Positions 1 through 9,975 of a stretch of 64,000 nucleotides of DNA are shown piece by piece. The translations under genes were made by a program, and so were the position numbers. Within the stretch, counting starts at the first letter, position 1; each line of letters opens with the position of its first letter. The notes beneath the pieces are model-generated. The model was not told where the DNA came from. It saw only the letters and a list, made by a program, of their open reading frames with translations, and made no database searches. Source of the DNA: Bombiscardovia apis (GTDB lineage Bacteria; Actinomycetota; Actinomycetes; Actinomycetales; Bifidobacteriaceae); the NCBI RefSeq assembly GCF_033095945.1, contig NZ_AP026800.1:186001-250000 (forward strand). Direction: 5' to 3'.

Positions 1-237
1 CTCACTTTAGCGGAGACTGCCTTCATGAGCTTGGTTGGAGCCATCGTGGGGGCGCTGGCAGGCGTGGGAATGGCGCAAATAGTGGGGCACGTAGTCTTCG
101 GCTCGGGTATCGCCATGCGGCCTATGGTCTTCGTGCTGGTCTTCGCCCTCTTGGCTCTGACGGTACTGCTGGCTTCAGTTTCGGCCATTCGTAACATCTT
201 ACGACTACGACCTGCGGAGGTGCTTCATGGGCGCTGA
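1..237 (+). CDS. FtsX/MacB-type ABC permease, C-terminal end (5' truncated by window)
   Basis: An open frame enters from the left edge with no start and ends in TGA at 235-237. The visible 78 residues contain two strongly hydrophobic segments (about window codons 9-30 and 37-58) and finish with a short basic tail (NILRLRPAEVLHGR). This is how FtsX/MacB-type permeases end, with a final transmembrane helix followed by an R-P-x-E-x-L motif. The stop overlaps the start of the next permease by 11 bases, so the two are translationally coupled and probably form a heterodimeric channel served by the ATPase at 1497. Tandem FtsX-like permeases plus a LolD-like ATPase also occur in the Ftr1/P19 iron-uptake loci of bifidobacteria and Campylobacter. 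That identity is only a guess here, because the upstream genes are outside the window. Confidence 0.8.
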   Translation, partial: LTLAETAFMSLVGAIVGALAGVGMAQIVGHVVFGSGIAMRPMVFVLVFALLALTVLLASVSAIRNILRLRPAEVLHGR

Positions 238-1441
238 TAATCGGCACAAGGGCATGGGCAATGCGGGCATGTTTCTCACTATGCTGTCCGGTACCATATT
301 CCGCCGTCGAGGCAGGGCCCTCATGGCGGTCATTGCCGCGGCTATCGGCGCTGCCACCCTCTTCTGCTTGGCTGCAGTATGCCTAGAAGTGCCCAGGCAG
401 ATGAACGAAGAAATGCGTTCCTACGGAGCCAACTTAGTAGTAGCCCCCATTGAGCGGCCCGACCAAGCCCGCACCGACATCGCTGCGCCTATGGTGGCCC
501 ACACTACAGAGATGGTGGAGGCCAAGGGGCCTACGAAATTTGCCACGTACCGCTACGAAAGCGTGCGAATTAACTCTGCTTCCTACTTGATGGCTGGCAT
601 CTCGGCGGGCCAAGTTCGCGAGCTCAACCACCACTGGAATGTGGAGGGCAGCTGGCCCAAGCAAGGGCAGGTCATGGTTGGCCGGGATGTGGCCGAAGCT
701 ATGGGGCTCAAGGTGGGCGGCCCGGTCGAAGTGCGCTATTTGGAAGCTGACGACGGCTCCAACCGCCAAGCCGGGCAGTGGACGAAAGACAAGGTGCTGG
801 GCAAGGCTTCGTATCGCGTTGCGGGGATTGTGGAGACCGGCGGTAGCGAGGATCAAATCGTCTATGCCAGCCTGCCGGACTTGGAGGCGCTCACCCATCT
901 CAAGCGCGGCACCGACGTTATCGAATATTCTTCTAGTGCTATGGGCAGCAATCTCGCGGCCATTGCCACCGCTATCAACGAGATGACCAGTATGGGCGTC
1001 AAAGCGCAGACAGTGACGAAAATATCGTCGGCAGACAATCGCATTATTACCATGTTGCAAACCCTGTTTTGGCAGGTTTCCCTAGTGGTTTTGGTTCTCA
1101 CTTTGGTGGGAGTGGGCACCACGATGGCTTCTATTGTTTCCCAACGGCGCAGTGAAATCGCCCTGCGCAAGGCCCTGGGAGCGTCCTCGTCGGGCTTGGC
1201 TTTCGAGTTCTACGTGGAGTCGGCCTGTTACGGGCTACTGGGCGGGGTGCTCGGCGTTGGGATTGGATACGCATTCGCCCGGCTCCTGTGCTCGTCAGTC
1301 TTCGGGCGGGCCTTGGGCTTGAGCTGGCCACTGGCGCTGGCAGCAGTCGCTTTAAGCATTATCATGGCTCTCCTTGGCTCTATAGAGCCAGTGTGGAGGG
1401 CTTCCCATATCGATCCGGCTCTGGTATTGAGTCAAGAATAG
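227..1441 (+). CDS. FtsX/MacB-type ABC transporter permease
   Basis: A 404-residue integral membrane permease. The order is the FtsX/MacB pattern: one N-terminal transmembrane helix after a basic RRRGR stretch (about residues 25-48), a large extracytoplasmic domain (about 50-280), then three C-terminal helices (about 283-306, 330-355, 368-390). The last loop carries the RRSEIALRKALGAS motif typical of the FtsX domain and thought to contact the ATPase. The start ATG lies inside the end of the preceding permease (11-bp overlap). The ATPase gene follows after 55 bp with its own ribosome-binding site. The substrate is not evident from the sequence. The system could export peptides or lipoproteins, or belong to an iron-uptake (P19-type) locus cut by the window edge. 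Confidence 0.85.
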   Translation: MGADNRHKGMGNAGMFLTMLSGTIFRRRGRALMAVIAAAIGAATLFCLAAVCLEVPRQMNEEMRSYGANLVVAPIERPDQARTDIAAPMVAHTTEMVEAKGPTKFATYRYESVRINSASYLMAGISAGQVRELNHHWNVEGSWPKQGQVMVGRDVAEAMGLKVGGPVEVRYLEADDGSNRQAGQWTKDKVLGKASYRVAGIVETGGSEDQIVYASLPDLEALTHLKRGTDVIEYSSSAMGSNLAAIATAINEMTSMGVKAQTVTKISSADNRIITMLQTLFWQVSLVVLVLTLVGVGTTMASIVSQRRSEIALRKALGASSSGLAFEFYVESACYGLLGGVLGVGIGYAFARLLCSSVFGRALGLSWPLALAAVALSIIMALLGSIEPVWRASHIDPALVLSQE

Positions 1442-1496
1442 GTAATCGTTATAAAGAGCGTAACTAAGCGGAAGAATAAGAGCAGAGGAGCAGCAG

Positions 1497-2375
1497 ATGA
1501 ACGAGAATCAGAAGAGCTCGGCGGAGCAAGAATCGGCTTTGGTGCCGGGAACGGAGGTAGACGCAAAACAGAGTTCAGCGCAGAGCTCAGGGCAGGGCTC
1601 CGGTATGCTGCTCGACCTGCAAGGTGTTTCCAAAATATACGGAGATTTGCGCGCTTTGGATAGTGTGAGCCTTTCCGTGCCGGCGGGGCAGTGGTTGGCA
1701 GTAGTGGGCTCTTCAGGCTCGGGCAAGACCACGCTGATGAACATTATTGGATGCATGGATTCGCCTTCCGAAGGCTCGGTGCTCTTGGAGGGTCAGCGCT
1801 TGGAAGACATGGGTTCGGCCCAGCTGGCAGACGTGCGCAAAGACGTCGTAGGACTAGTCTTCCAAAAGTTTTACCTAGTGCCACACCTTACCGCGGTGGA
1901 AAACGTTATGGTGGCCCAGTACTATCATTCTGTGGTCGACGAGCAGCAGGCTTTGGCGGCGCTGGAGCGGGTTGGCCTAGCCGAGCGCGCCCACCACTTG
2001 CCCGGCCAACTTTCCGGCGGCGAGCAGCAGCGAGTGTGCGTGGCCCGAGCGCTAATCAACAATCCCAAGCTGATTCTGGCCGACGAACCCACCGGCAACT
2101 TAGACGAAGTTAACGAAAAGATAGTGCTCGAGATCTTCCGCCAGCTCCACGAGCAGGGCACTACCCTCATCGTAGTAACCCACGACGCCCTAGTAGCCTC
2201 CTGCGCCCAACGCGAGATTATGCTCAGCCACGGCCAACTAGCCGGCGAAACCTGGAACGACCAATCCGCCCGCCAAGCCTACAACTCCGCCGGCGGCCGC
2301 CCCGCCACCAGCGGCTCAACCATACCTTCCCACAACCCTGCTAACGCCCCAACCAAAAGTCCTAAAACCCGCTAA
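1497..2375 (+). CDS. ABC transporter ATP-binding protein, LolD/MacB type
   Basis: A 292-residue ATPase energising the two permeases just upstream. The Walker A GSSGSGKTT is at residues 71-79, the ABC signature LSGGEQQR at 172-179, Walker B LILADEP at 192-198 and the switch histidine at 229. All key residues are present. The first ~36 residues are Ser/Gln/Glu-rich and precede the ABC fold, which begins at MLLDLQGVSKIYG (37-49). The start was chosen because AGAGGAG precedes ATG 1497 at good spacing, but an internal start at residue 37 is possible. The C-terminal ~40 residues are Ser/Pro/Asn-rich and not part of the ABC domain. The coding end runs into the intergenic C-tract and converges with the leftward RCC1 gene A. 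Confidence 0.9.
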   Translation: MNENQKSSAEQESALVPGTEVDAKQSSAQSSGQGSGMLLDLQGVSKIYGDLRALDSVSLSVPAGQWLAVVGSSGSGKTTLMNIIGCMDSPSEGSVLLEGQRLEDMGSAQLADVRKDVVGLVFQKFYLVPHLTAVENVMVAQYYHSVVDEQQALAALERVGLAERAHHLPGQLSGGEQQRVCVARALINNPKLILADEPTGNLDEVNEKIVLEIFRQLHEQGTTLIVVTHDALVASCAQREIMLSHGQLAGETWNDQSARQAYNSAGGRPATSGSTIPSHNPANAPTKSPKTR

Positions 2376-2394
2376 TAGCATTCAAGCGCTCCTG

Positions 2395-2404
2395 CCCCCC
2401 CCCC
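2395..2404. repeat. Uninterrupted C10 homopolymer between converging genes
   Basis: Ten C residues in a row (+ strand), in the 35-bp gap between the stop of the ATPase gene (2375) and the stop of RCC1 gene A (2411-2413, read leftward). It lies just after gene A's stop codon, so a length change here would not alter that protein. It is preceded by TG, as are the four C11 tracts inside the surface-protein genes. No function can be assigned. Confidence 0.85.
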
Positions 2405-2410
2405 GCTGCT

Positions 2411-5400
2411 CTAGGCGGGGTGGTGTCGGGGGTGGGGGTGGCGCTTGGGGTGGGTTAGGTGGTGGGTGGTTAGGGTTAGGGCGGTTAGGGTGGTGGCTAG
2501 GAGGATTCCGCGGCCGGCTAGGCGGCGGGTGGGGAAGGCTCCGGCCTTGGGCATGATCATGCCGTAGGTGTAGGGCAGGGGGTAATCGTCTTGCGGGTCG
2601 CTGCCCAGAGTCCAGCGGATTTTTGCATCAACGAGCCCGGCTGGGTGGGCTGGCACGGTTAGCTGCCACACTTTCTTGGCGCTATCCCAAACGGGTGCCG
2701 GGTTTGCCTCGGTTTGGTCAAATGCTACAGAAGTTACGGCGAGCTTTTGCTTACCGGTTTTTGCTGGCGTGGTCTTATCGACTGCGGGATTGGGCGGGTA
2801 GGTATTGCCGGTGCCGTTGGAGCCATTGCCTAATTGGCCGTTACTGTTGCATCCCCAGCTGTAGATGTTGCCGTCCTCGTCGATTGCAATTGTGTGATAA
2901 TACCCCGCTATTACGGTCTTATACTTGTTGCTTTGGGTGTGTTCGCCCTGTTCAATTTTGCTGGGCACAAGCCTGTGGTTTTCGTTTGCCCTGCCCGATT
3001 CGCCGTTGCCTAGCTGCCCGTAATCGTTGCCTCCCCAAGTGTAGAGGGTGTTGTCGTTAGTGACGCCTGCCGAAAACTCCCATCCGGAGCTGATGTCAAC
3101 AAAGTATGTGCCGGGATTGAGCTCCCCTCGGCTGGCTTTGACTGGTGTGAACTTATTACTCCTACTGGGGTCACCATCGCCGAGGCGACCATTATTGTCA
3201 TCTCCCCAAGCGTAGAGGGTGTTGTCATTGGCAAGCGCCAGACAGTGTATGCCGCCGCAGCTGATTCGCGTGTAGTAGGTGCTGGGGTCAAGCTCGCCCT
3301 GACTAATCTTTTTGGGCTCGGATACTGCTCCTTGTTGTCCGTTGCCGAGTTGCCCCCAACCGTTGTGTCCCCAAGTGTAGACAACGTGGTCGTTGGTAAG
3401 GGCAGCGCAAGTGTAGGCGCTTGCGCTGATTTGAACGTAGTATGTGCCGGGGTTGAGTTCGCCTTGATGTATCTTACCTGGAGTAGTCCTTGTTCCCCGC
3501 AAGCTCCCTTGGCCCAGAATGCCAGCCCCATCATTATTGCCCCAAGTGTAGATGGTGTGATCGTTGGCTAAAGCCATGACATGAACAAGACCGATGCTGA
3601 GTTCAGTGAAGTGGGTGCCGGGGGTGAGCTCACCTGGGCTAACTTTGACTGGTTCGTTTCTGTCAATAGTGGTGCCGTCGCCGAGTATACCGCTATTATT
3701 CCAGCCCCAAGAGTATGCGTTGTTGTCGTCGCCTAGAGCGTAGGACTTCCAGTTGTCCGCCCATATTTTAGTGAAATGCACTCCGGCAGGCGTGTGGACG
3801 CGCACAGGCAGGTTGCTGTCGGTATTGTTGCCGTTGCCTAGCTCGCCGCGGCCGTTACTTCCCCAAGCGTAAGTGTTTCCGTCGGAGGCGATGGCCAGAG
3901 TGTGGGCGGAACCTCCGCTTATCTGGGTGTAGCGCAGGCCTTGTGGCGGTTCGGGCGATGTAATGCTCACGCTCTCACCCCCGTAGGGAGGGCCGCCGGT
4001 GGAGCTCATGCCGAATTTCCAAGCCTCCCATTTGGCTGTCAGCGTCATATTGCTGTTGACCGTCTTGCTAAAATCCCAGAGTTTGCCGCTGCTGTCGGCC
4101 CAGCCGATGAACCAGTGGTGCTCCCAGCTGGGTGTGGGGTCGGGGAAATTGACCGGCCGCAAGTCGTCGGTAAACACGGCTTGGGCTGCTGGCGGCGTTC
4201 CGGGGGCTCCACCTAAGTTAAAGGTCACTTTGTATATGGCGGTGTATGTGTAATGGAAGGTGAGGCTGCCGGTTCCAGCGTTGGTTGAGCTGATGTGGCC
4301 GCCGCTGTCGATTCCTTCGAGGTGGTAGTTTACGGTCACGTTGACTGCGCCCGGCCCGCTTTTGGGCACGTCCATATTCCAGGCTCCGCTGGTGCTGTCT
4401 ATGGTTTTGCTGGTTACTGCGTTGCTGCCAAAGCTGGCAGTGTTGACTACGTATTTGGTTCCTGAGACTTCTTGAGGGGTGTATCTCCCGCTGCCTAATG
4501 AGCCAGTGTTGCCGTCTCCAAGCTGACTGTAAACATTCGACCCCCAAGCATAGGCGACTCCTTGACTGTCGAGCGCTACGGAATGGATTGCTCCTGCACC
4601 GATGTCGGTTATGCTAATGCCGCTGTCAGCTAAGCTGCCGGTGGTGATGAGCGTGGGCGAGGAAAGAATGTTGCCATTGCTGTTGTTTATGCCGATTTGG
4701 TTGTTGTTGTTTGATCCCCAGGCATAGACGCGTCCTTGGTTGTCGAGAGCCACCACATGGTATGTGCTCGTGCTGATTTTGGTGATAAAACTGCCGTTCA
4801 GACTACTGGCGGTGATAGTGCTCGGCGTGGGGTTGGCGCTGGTGCTGTCGGTGCTGCCGTTGCCGAGCACTCCCATAGCGTTGTATCCCCATGCGTGAAT
4901 GTGGCCTTGGTTGTCGAGGGCTGTGGAGAAATATCCTCCTGCGCTGATGCTGGTGATAGTAGCGCTGGCCAAGCTGCCGGTAGTAACGGGTGTGGGCGTG
5001 GGGTTTGGAACATGGAGACCATTGTTGGTGGTGTTGCCTAGCTCACCACGGGTGTTGCTCCCCCAAGCGTGGACGCGTCCTTGGTTGTCGAGTGCCAAGG
5101 CATGCTCATCGCCTGCGCTGATGCTGGTGATAGTGGCGCTGGCGAGGCTTCCTGAGGTGATTTGCGTTGGCGTGGGATTGGGATTATTGGTGCCGCTGTT
5201 AGTGGCGTTTCCCAGCGGGCCGTATTTGTTGTCTCCCCATGTGTGGACGTGGCCTTGGTTGTCGAGCGCCATGGAGTAGTTATTGTCTGCGCTGATGCTA
5301 GTAATGGCATCTGCTGGCAGACTACCGCCGGTTACTTTAACTGGTATGGGATTGGGTGTCTGTGTGCCGGCATTAGCTGCTGTTCCGAGTTGACCCGAAT

Positions 5401-5882
5401 AGTTACTGCCCCAAGCGTAGATATTGTGGTCGTCTCCGAGAGCCAGGGAGTGCAGACTTCCAGCACTGATTTGGGTAAAGTGCACGCCCTCCGGAGTTTG
5501 CACTCGCACAGGCAGAGAACGATTGGTCGAGCTGCCGTCGCCGAGTTGCCCGTGGCCGTTCCAGCCCCAAGCGTAGATGTAGCCGTCTTTTCCAAGAGCG
5601 AGGTTATGTAGGTTCGCGCTGATTTGGGTGTAGCGCACGCCGGTGGGAGGGGGCGGAGTAAGTGTTGCCTGCGCGTCTTCGTTGGCGGGGCCTTTAACAG
5701 TTGAGAGGGTGAATCCGTCTACTGTTTCGGAATTACCGCCACCGCCGCGTATAAGCTGGCTTGGGGCGCTGTTTTGGAGCGGATTTGCTCGGACTGGGCG
5801 GGCGTTACTGAGTGCCCCCCCCCCCTAGGATAATGAAGGTAATCGCTAGCAAAACTGCACTGCTGGTGCGAAAACGACGCAT
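2411..5882 (-). CDS. Gene A: phase-variable secreted RCC1-propeller surface protein, OFF frame
   Basis: A giant cell-surface protein gene whose frame is broken only at a G11 tract. ATG at 5882-5880, eight bases after AAAGG, begins a typical signal peptide (MRRFRTSSAVLLAITFIIL). The G11 tract follows, and in this frame TAA is met at 5807-5805 after 25 residues. The frame of the body is open from the tract to the stop at 2411; 10 or 13 G would join them (about 1156 residues with 10). The body (10-G numbering) has seven RCC1 repeats (about 82-471), a Listeria-Bacteroides (Flg_new) repeat (about 540-625), a short IPT-like linker, seven more RCC1 repeats (about 646-1020), and a C-terminal sorting-like region: MPKAG at 1111-1115, a hydrophobic stretch, then a His/Arg/Lys tail. 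Seven repeats per block is a complete RCC1 beta-propeller. The ligand is unknown. The only other in-frame start seen, GTG 5638, would lack a signal peptide. Confidence 0.8.
2414..2503 (+). other. G-rich tract with telomere-like repeats, possible G-quadruplex
   Basis: The + strand is very G-rich across the 3' end of gene A and contains GGGTTAGGG followed by GGTTAGGG, plus runs of four and five G. This fits the pattern for intramolecular G-quadruplex formation. It is the template strand of gene A, and it encodes the Thr/Leu/His/Pro-rich C-terminal tail of that protein. A structural role in slowing polymerase or ending transcription between the converging genes is inference. Confidence 0.5.
5815..5825 (-). 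repeat. G11 slippage tract in gene A signal-peptide region
   Basis: Eleven uninterrupted G on the coding strand (C on the + strand), directly after the hydrophobic core of the signal peptide. The tract would encode a Gly run. The upstream frame (from ATG 5882) and the downstream body frame differ by one base at length 11; 3n+1 residues restore the frame. Homopolymers this long slip readily during replication and sometimes during transcription. Confidence 0.9.
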
Positions 5883-5989
5883 GTATCTACCTTTATGTGA
5901 ATGCAAGTAATAAAGTATCTGGCAAACTTCCGCTTTTCCGCCTGCTCGGCCCCCGCCTGAGCGTGAAAAGTGGTCCCCGCATTGCCAAT

Positions 5990-6015
5990 ATGCGTCTCAG
6001 TATAACCAGACGCAT
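5990..6015. promoter_or_regulatory. Inverted repeat upstream of gene A
   Basis: ATGCGTCT (5990-5997) and AGACGCAT (6008-6015) form a perfect 8-bp inverted repeat around a 10-base spacer, 108 bp upstream of the gene A start. There is no T-run on either side, so an operator or a 5' leader hairpin is more likely than a terminator. The rest of 5883-6070 shows only the ribosome-binding site of gene A. Confidence 0.4.
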
Positions 6016-6070
6016 CCACCCCCGCGCCCCCCAGCAAACTACCCCCATGGCATTTTCACGTTTCCCGCCC

Positions 6071-6185
6071 TTATGGCCAAAAGCTCGCGATTGCCGGAAC
6101 TTTTCGCGAAATTTGTGCCGTTTTACCTAAAAAAGTGGCCGAATGCTCGCGAATTAAAGAAATTGCCGCGAGCTTTTGGCCATAA
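6071..6185. repeat. 115-bp inverted-repeat element, copy 1 (upstream of gene A)
   Basis: The ends are a perfect 19-bp inverted repeat (TTATGGCCAAAAGCTCGCG at 6071-6089 and its complement at 6167-6185). The interior has further TCGCGA palindromes at 6085, 6104 and 6147. A second copy in the same orientation lies at 9976-10088 upstream of gene B. Its interior is nearly identical, while the sequences between each copy and the gene starts are not, so the element itself is conserved. No coding capacity and no target-site duplication is visible. It may be a repetitive palindromic element or a shared regulatory region; this is unresolved. Confidence 0.75.
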
Positions 6186-6245
6186 TGCGCTATGGAGACT
6201 ACTGAAATTCAAAAGTCTCCGCTGACTTCAGCTACCGAGCTGCGT

Positions 6246-9200
6246 TTACTTATTGCGAGCTCTGTGGCAGTTCGCTGCACGTTTGCATTTGCGCCGCTTA
6301 TTGAACTCGCAGACACCATACGCTGCCGCTGCTAGAGCTGTGAGTAGAAGCAGACTGCTTCCAGTGAGGCGTTGCAGAGGAATAGCTCCAGCTGTGGGTA
6401 GGGTGAGGTAAACGTAGTAGTAGAAACCTGGGGTGATGGTGTAGACAGGCTGGGTACTTCCGTTGAGGGACCACTTCAGTTTTACGGGTACGAGACCATC
6501 CCCGTGCGGCGGTGTATTGCCATGCCATTGCACATTGCTTGCGTCATAAGTGGGCGCAATTGCATGAGAGGAGTCGCCGAACTCTACGCTGTTTACGCTT
6601 ATTTTGTTGGTTGTAATAGCTTTTGGCTGGGAACGATAGTTGTTGGGCGGGCTGGTAGTATCGTCGCCCAGCTGCCCGTTGAAGTTCAAACCCCAGGTCT
6701 GCGCGTTGCCGTTTTGGTCGAGTGCTATCGAATGCGAACCTCCTGCGTTGATTTGTGCATTGCTGCTGGTGGGTGCGCCTCCTCCAACCAGTGCAGGGCG
6801 GGGATTGGGATTGCTGTTTCCGCTATTTGCGGCCTTGCCGAGCTGTCCTGTTCTGTTGAGACCCCATGCATGGATGCGGCCTTGGTCGTCGAGTGCCAAA
6901 GAGTGCCAGCTGCCGGCGCTGATTTGAGTGACAGAGTCGACTGGCAGACTACCTCCGGTCACGACTGCCGGAGCAGGGTTTGCGTTATTGCTCCCATTAT
7001 TGGCAGTCTTGCCCAGTTCGCCGTACATGTTGCGGCCCCACGTGTGGACGCGGCCCTCACTGTCGAGCGCAACCGTATGTGTGCTTCCTGCGCTGATTTG
7101 GTTGATAGTGCTGGAAGATAAGCTACCGTTGTCCACTTGTGCAGGGGTGGGATTGGGGTTGGTGGTGCCGTTGTTAATCGTGTGCCCCAGCTGGCCAAAC
7201 ATGTTGTGACCCCATGCATGTACGTGACCCTGCGAATCCAGAGACAGGGAGAATTCTTGGCCTGCGCTGATTTGGCTGTTGCTGGCAGGTAAGCTACCGC
7301 CGGTTACTGTCGCAGGGGTGGGGTTGGCGGCGGTTATTCCATTGTTGGTGGCGTTGCCGAGCTGCCCGTATTGGTTATTTCCCCATGTGTGTATCTGGCC
7401 GTTACCGTCGAGCGCCATAGCATGTGTGCTCCCTGCGCTTATTTTCGTGATGGATCCTGCCGCCAAACTGCCGCCGCTTATTTTGGAAGGTGCCGGATTG
7501 GGTGTGGTGCTGCCGTTGTTGGTGGTGTTGCCGAGCTGCCCGTATTGATTACTGCCCCAAGAGTAAACATTGTGGTCATCTCCCAGTGCAAGAGAGTAGT
7601 CATGTCCTGCGCTGATTCGGATGAAGTGTACGCCAGTCGGGGTTTGCACGCGGGTGGGTAGCGTTTTCTGGTCGGTGGTGGTGTTGCCGAGTTGGCCGTA
7701 GTCATTGCCTCCCCAAGCGTAGGTGTTGCCGTCGGAACCTATCGCCAGCGTGTGCCAAGTGCCTGCGCTGATTTGTGTGAAGCGCAAACTAGTGGTTTTG
7801 GGATTCACGCTGATAGTGATTGGAGTGTTGCCAGTTACTGGTCCGGAGGCTGGGCTGATGGTGAACTTGTAGTAGTCCCAGTGGGCGTAGAGTGTGAGTG
7901 GCCCAGTAACGGGATCCGCAAGATTCCACGGGCTGCCGTCGCTCTTAAACCAGCCTGTGAATTGATGCCCCGCCCAAGTAGGATCCTGTGGCCAGTCCAT
8001 GAGCTCGTCGTTCACGACAGCTTGGTCTGCGGGTCCAGAGGCTTCTCCTTTTCCTTCTCCTAAGTCGTAGTGGACGATATAAGTGCCGCAGTATTCGTAG
8101 TGGAATATGACCTCTGACCCGCCATTACCTAAATGTATGGTGCCATCCGCTGCGATACCGTTGATCTTGTAATAGACACGAACTTTTACTTTTTCGGGGT
8201 CGTTTTGAGGCACGTCTATCTTCCATGCCTTGGTTATGGGATCTTCAGAGATTTTCGCAGTACTACAGCTAGAGTTGGAGGGGATAGAAACGCAAAAGAT
8301 AATATACCGAGGAGTAACTACCTGTGCAGGAACGGTAGACCTAGTGGTGGCTGCAAGTCCGAGTGCTCCATACACGCTGCCTCCCCACGAGTAAGCGTGC
8401 CCGTCGCTGCCGATTGCGAAGACGGCTTCACCAGAAAGGCTTACATAAACCGAAGTGAAGTGTTCTCCAGTAGGGAGTGCTCCTCGTTCCACCCGAACGG
8501 GTGTGACGTGGTTGCTGACACTACCTCCGTTGTTAACAAATAAGACCCTTCCCCAGGTGTAAGTGTTGCCGTCGGAGCCTGTTGCCATAGTTAGCGAGGT
8601 ACCGGCACCAACCGAAGTGAAGTGTTCTCCCGCAGGAAGTTCTCCAGGTTTTACCTTGACGGGTGAATATTTATTCGCGCTGCGCTTCTCCTGCGGTGTG
8701 CCGTTGGGGTTTCCCTCTGTGCCGTCACCGAGCTCGCCAGCGACATTGAACCCCCAAGCATATGCGTTTCCATCGGTGGCGAGAGCGATGTTATGCATGG
8801 GGGAAGCGCTAATAGCGGTGAAACGCTCTCCAACGGGGAGTTCGCCTTGAGGGACTCGCCCCGGCGTAACGCGATATTGAGATTGCGAATTGACTGGCAT
8901 GCCGGTACCGAGTTGATCATACGCGTTGTCGCCCCACGAGTATATGCGTCCGTCACTGCCAAGTGCGATCATATGGTTTCGACCTGCGCTGATTGCGGTG
9001 TAACGCTCTCCTGCCGGGAGTGGTGCCCGACTTACCTTGACTGGTGATTCTCGGTTGGTGGTTGTGCCGTCGCCGAGGTCGCCTCGGCCGTTAAAACCCC
9101 AAGTGTAGACATTTCCATCTGTTCCGATGGCAGCTGAGTTGGACCAGTTAGCGCTTACGTCTGTGAATTGTACTCCAGCCGGTGTTGGAACGCGCTTGGG

Positions 9201-9754
9201 TGTTGGAACGCAGCCAAAACCAGCATCGAGTTCGACACCGAGCCCCCATTCAGGCTTTCCCCATGCGTAAATGTTTCCATCTGTTCCGATGGCTATGCTG
9301 TGCTCATTACCTACTGCGACGGTTGTGAATTGTACTCCTGTCGGTGTTTTAATACGCACAGGAATACCCTCTGATGTAGCATTCTGGCCATAGATGTTAC
9401 CGTCACCAAGTATGCAATTTCCTGCTGCGCCCCAGGCGTAGGTGTTGCCGTCTGAAGCGATTGCGACGGTGTGATACTCTCCTGAACTAATGCTGGTGTA
9501 GGTAATGTCTTCGCTCGGAGAAGGCGGTGTGATAGTAGCCGTAGCGCTGGCGTTTGCTGGGCCTTTAGTGGGGGAGAGAGTGAAACCGTCTACGGTTTCG
9601 GAAGTTTGGACACCGCCGCGGGTGAGCTGGCTGGGTGCGCTATTTTGGGCAGGTTCAGCTGCGGCCGAGCGAACTAAATTTAATTGCCCCCCCCCCCAAG
9701 AATAGCCATAGCTAACGCAAGCAAAACGGAGCTAGTAACCCGAAAACTACGCAT
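6246..9754 (-). CDS. Gene B: phase-variable secreted RCC1-propeller surface protein, OFF frame
   Basis: A paralogue of gene A with the same design. ATG at 9754-9752 starts a signal peptide (MRSFRVTSSVLLALAMAIL), followed by a G11 tract; in this frame TAA is reached at 9682-9680 after 24 residues. The body frame is open from the tract to 6246. 9 or 12 G would give a continuous protein (1169 residues with 12). The first RCC1 repeat (AWGAAGNCILG) lies upstream of the first GTG (9359). It is needed to complete seven repeats, so translation must begin before GTG 9359. Order (12-G numbering): seven RCC1 repeats (about 90-471), a Listeria-Bacteroides repeat (about 558-625), an IPT-like strand (SPASGPVTGNTPITIS), seven RCC1 repeats (about 658-1036), LPTAG at 1119-1123, a hydrophobic helix and a basic tail. 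LPTAG is an Ala variant of the LPXTG sortase motif. The mature N-termini of A and B share NSAPSQL and ETVDGFTLS. Confidence 0.8.
9687..9697 (-). repeat. G11 slippage tract in gene B signal-peptide region
   Basis: Eleven uninterrupted G on the coding strand after codon CTT of the signal peptide. A length that is a multiple of three (9 or 12) joins the signal peptide to the propeller frame, so 11 is OFF. The required register differs from genes A, C and D, where 3n+1 is needed. Confidence 0.9.
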
Positions 9755-9975
9755 GGTAATAATCCCTTTATTAACAAAAGTTGTAACGTTTTACTGCGAT
9801 GAGTAGGGCAAACGCCATGCTCTCCACTCCGCTCCAGTTCCCCAACCACCAGCTGAGCACACAGTTATCTAATTTCAACTGTAACATTATCCGCTGTCGA
9901 CGCCACCCGGCTTTGTCGCTGTTGCAAGGGTTCAATGCCAGACAGCTGTTCCTCTGTGTATCGCCGTAAACCCCT

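Noticed and set aside
6071..6185. Inverted-repeat element as a classic MITE or insertion sequence
   Set aside because: No target-site duplication, no transposase and only two copies in view, both tied to the same gene family. Left as an element of unknown nature.
2411..9754. Genes A and B (and C, D) as ordinary frameshifted pseudogenes
   Set aside because: The only lesion in each is the homopolymer length, at the same functional position in all four, while kilobases of downstream frame are free of stops. Decayed pseudogenes would show scattered lesions.
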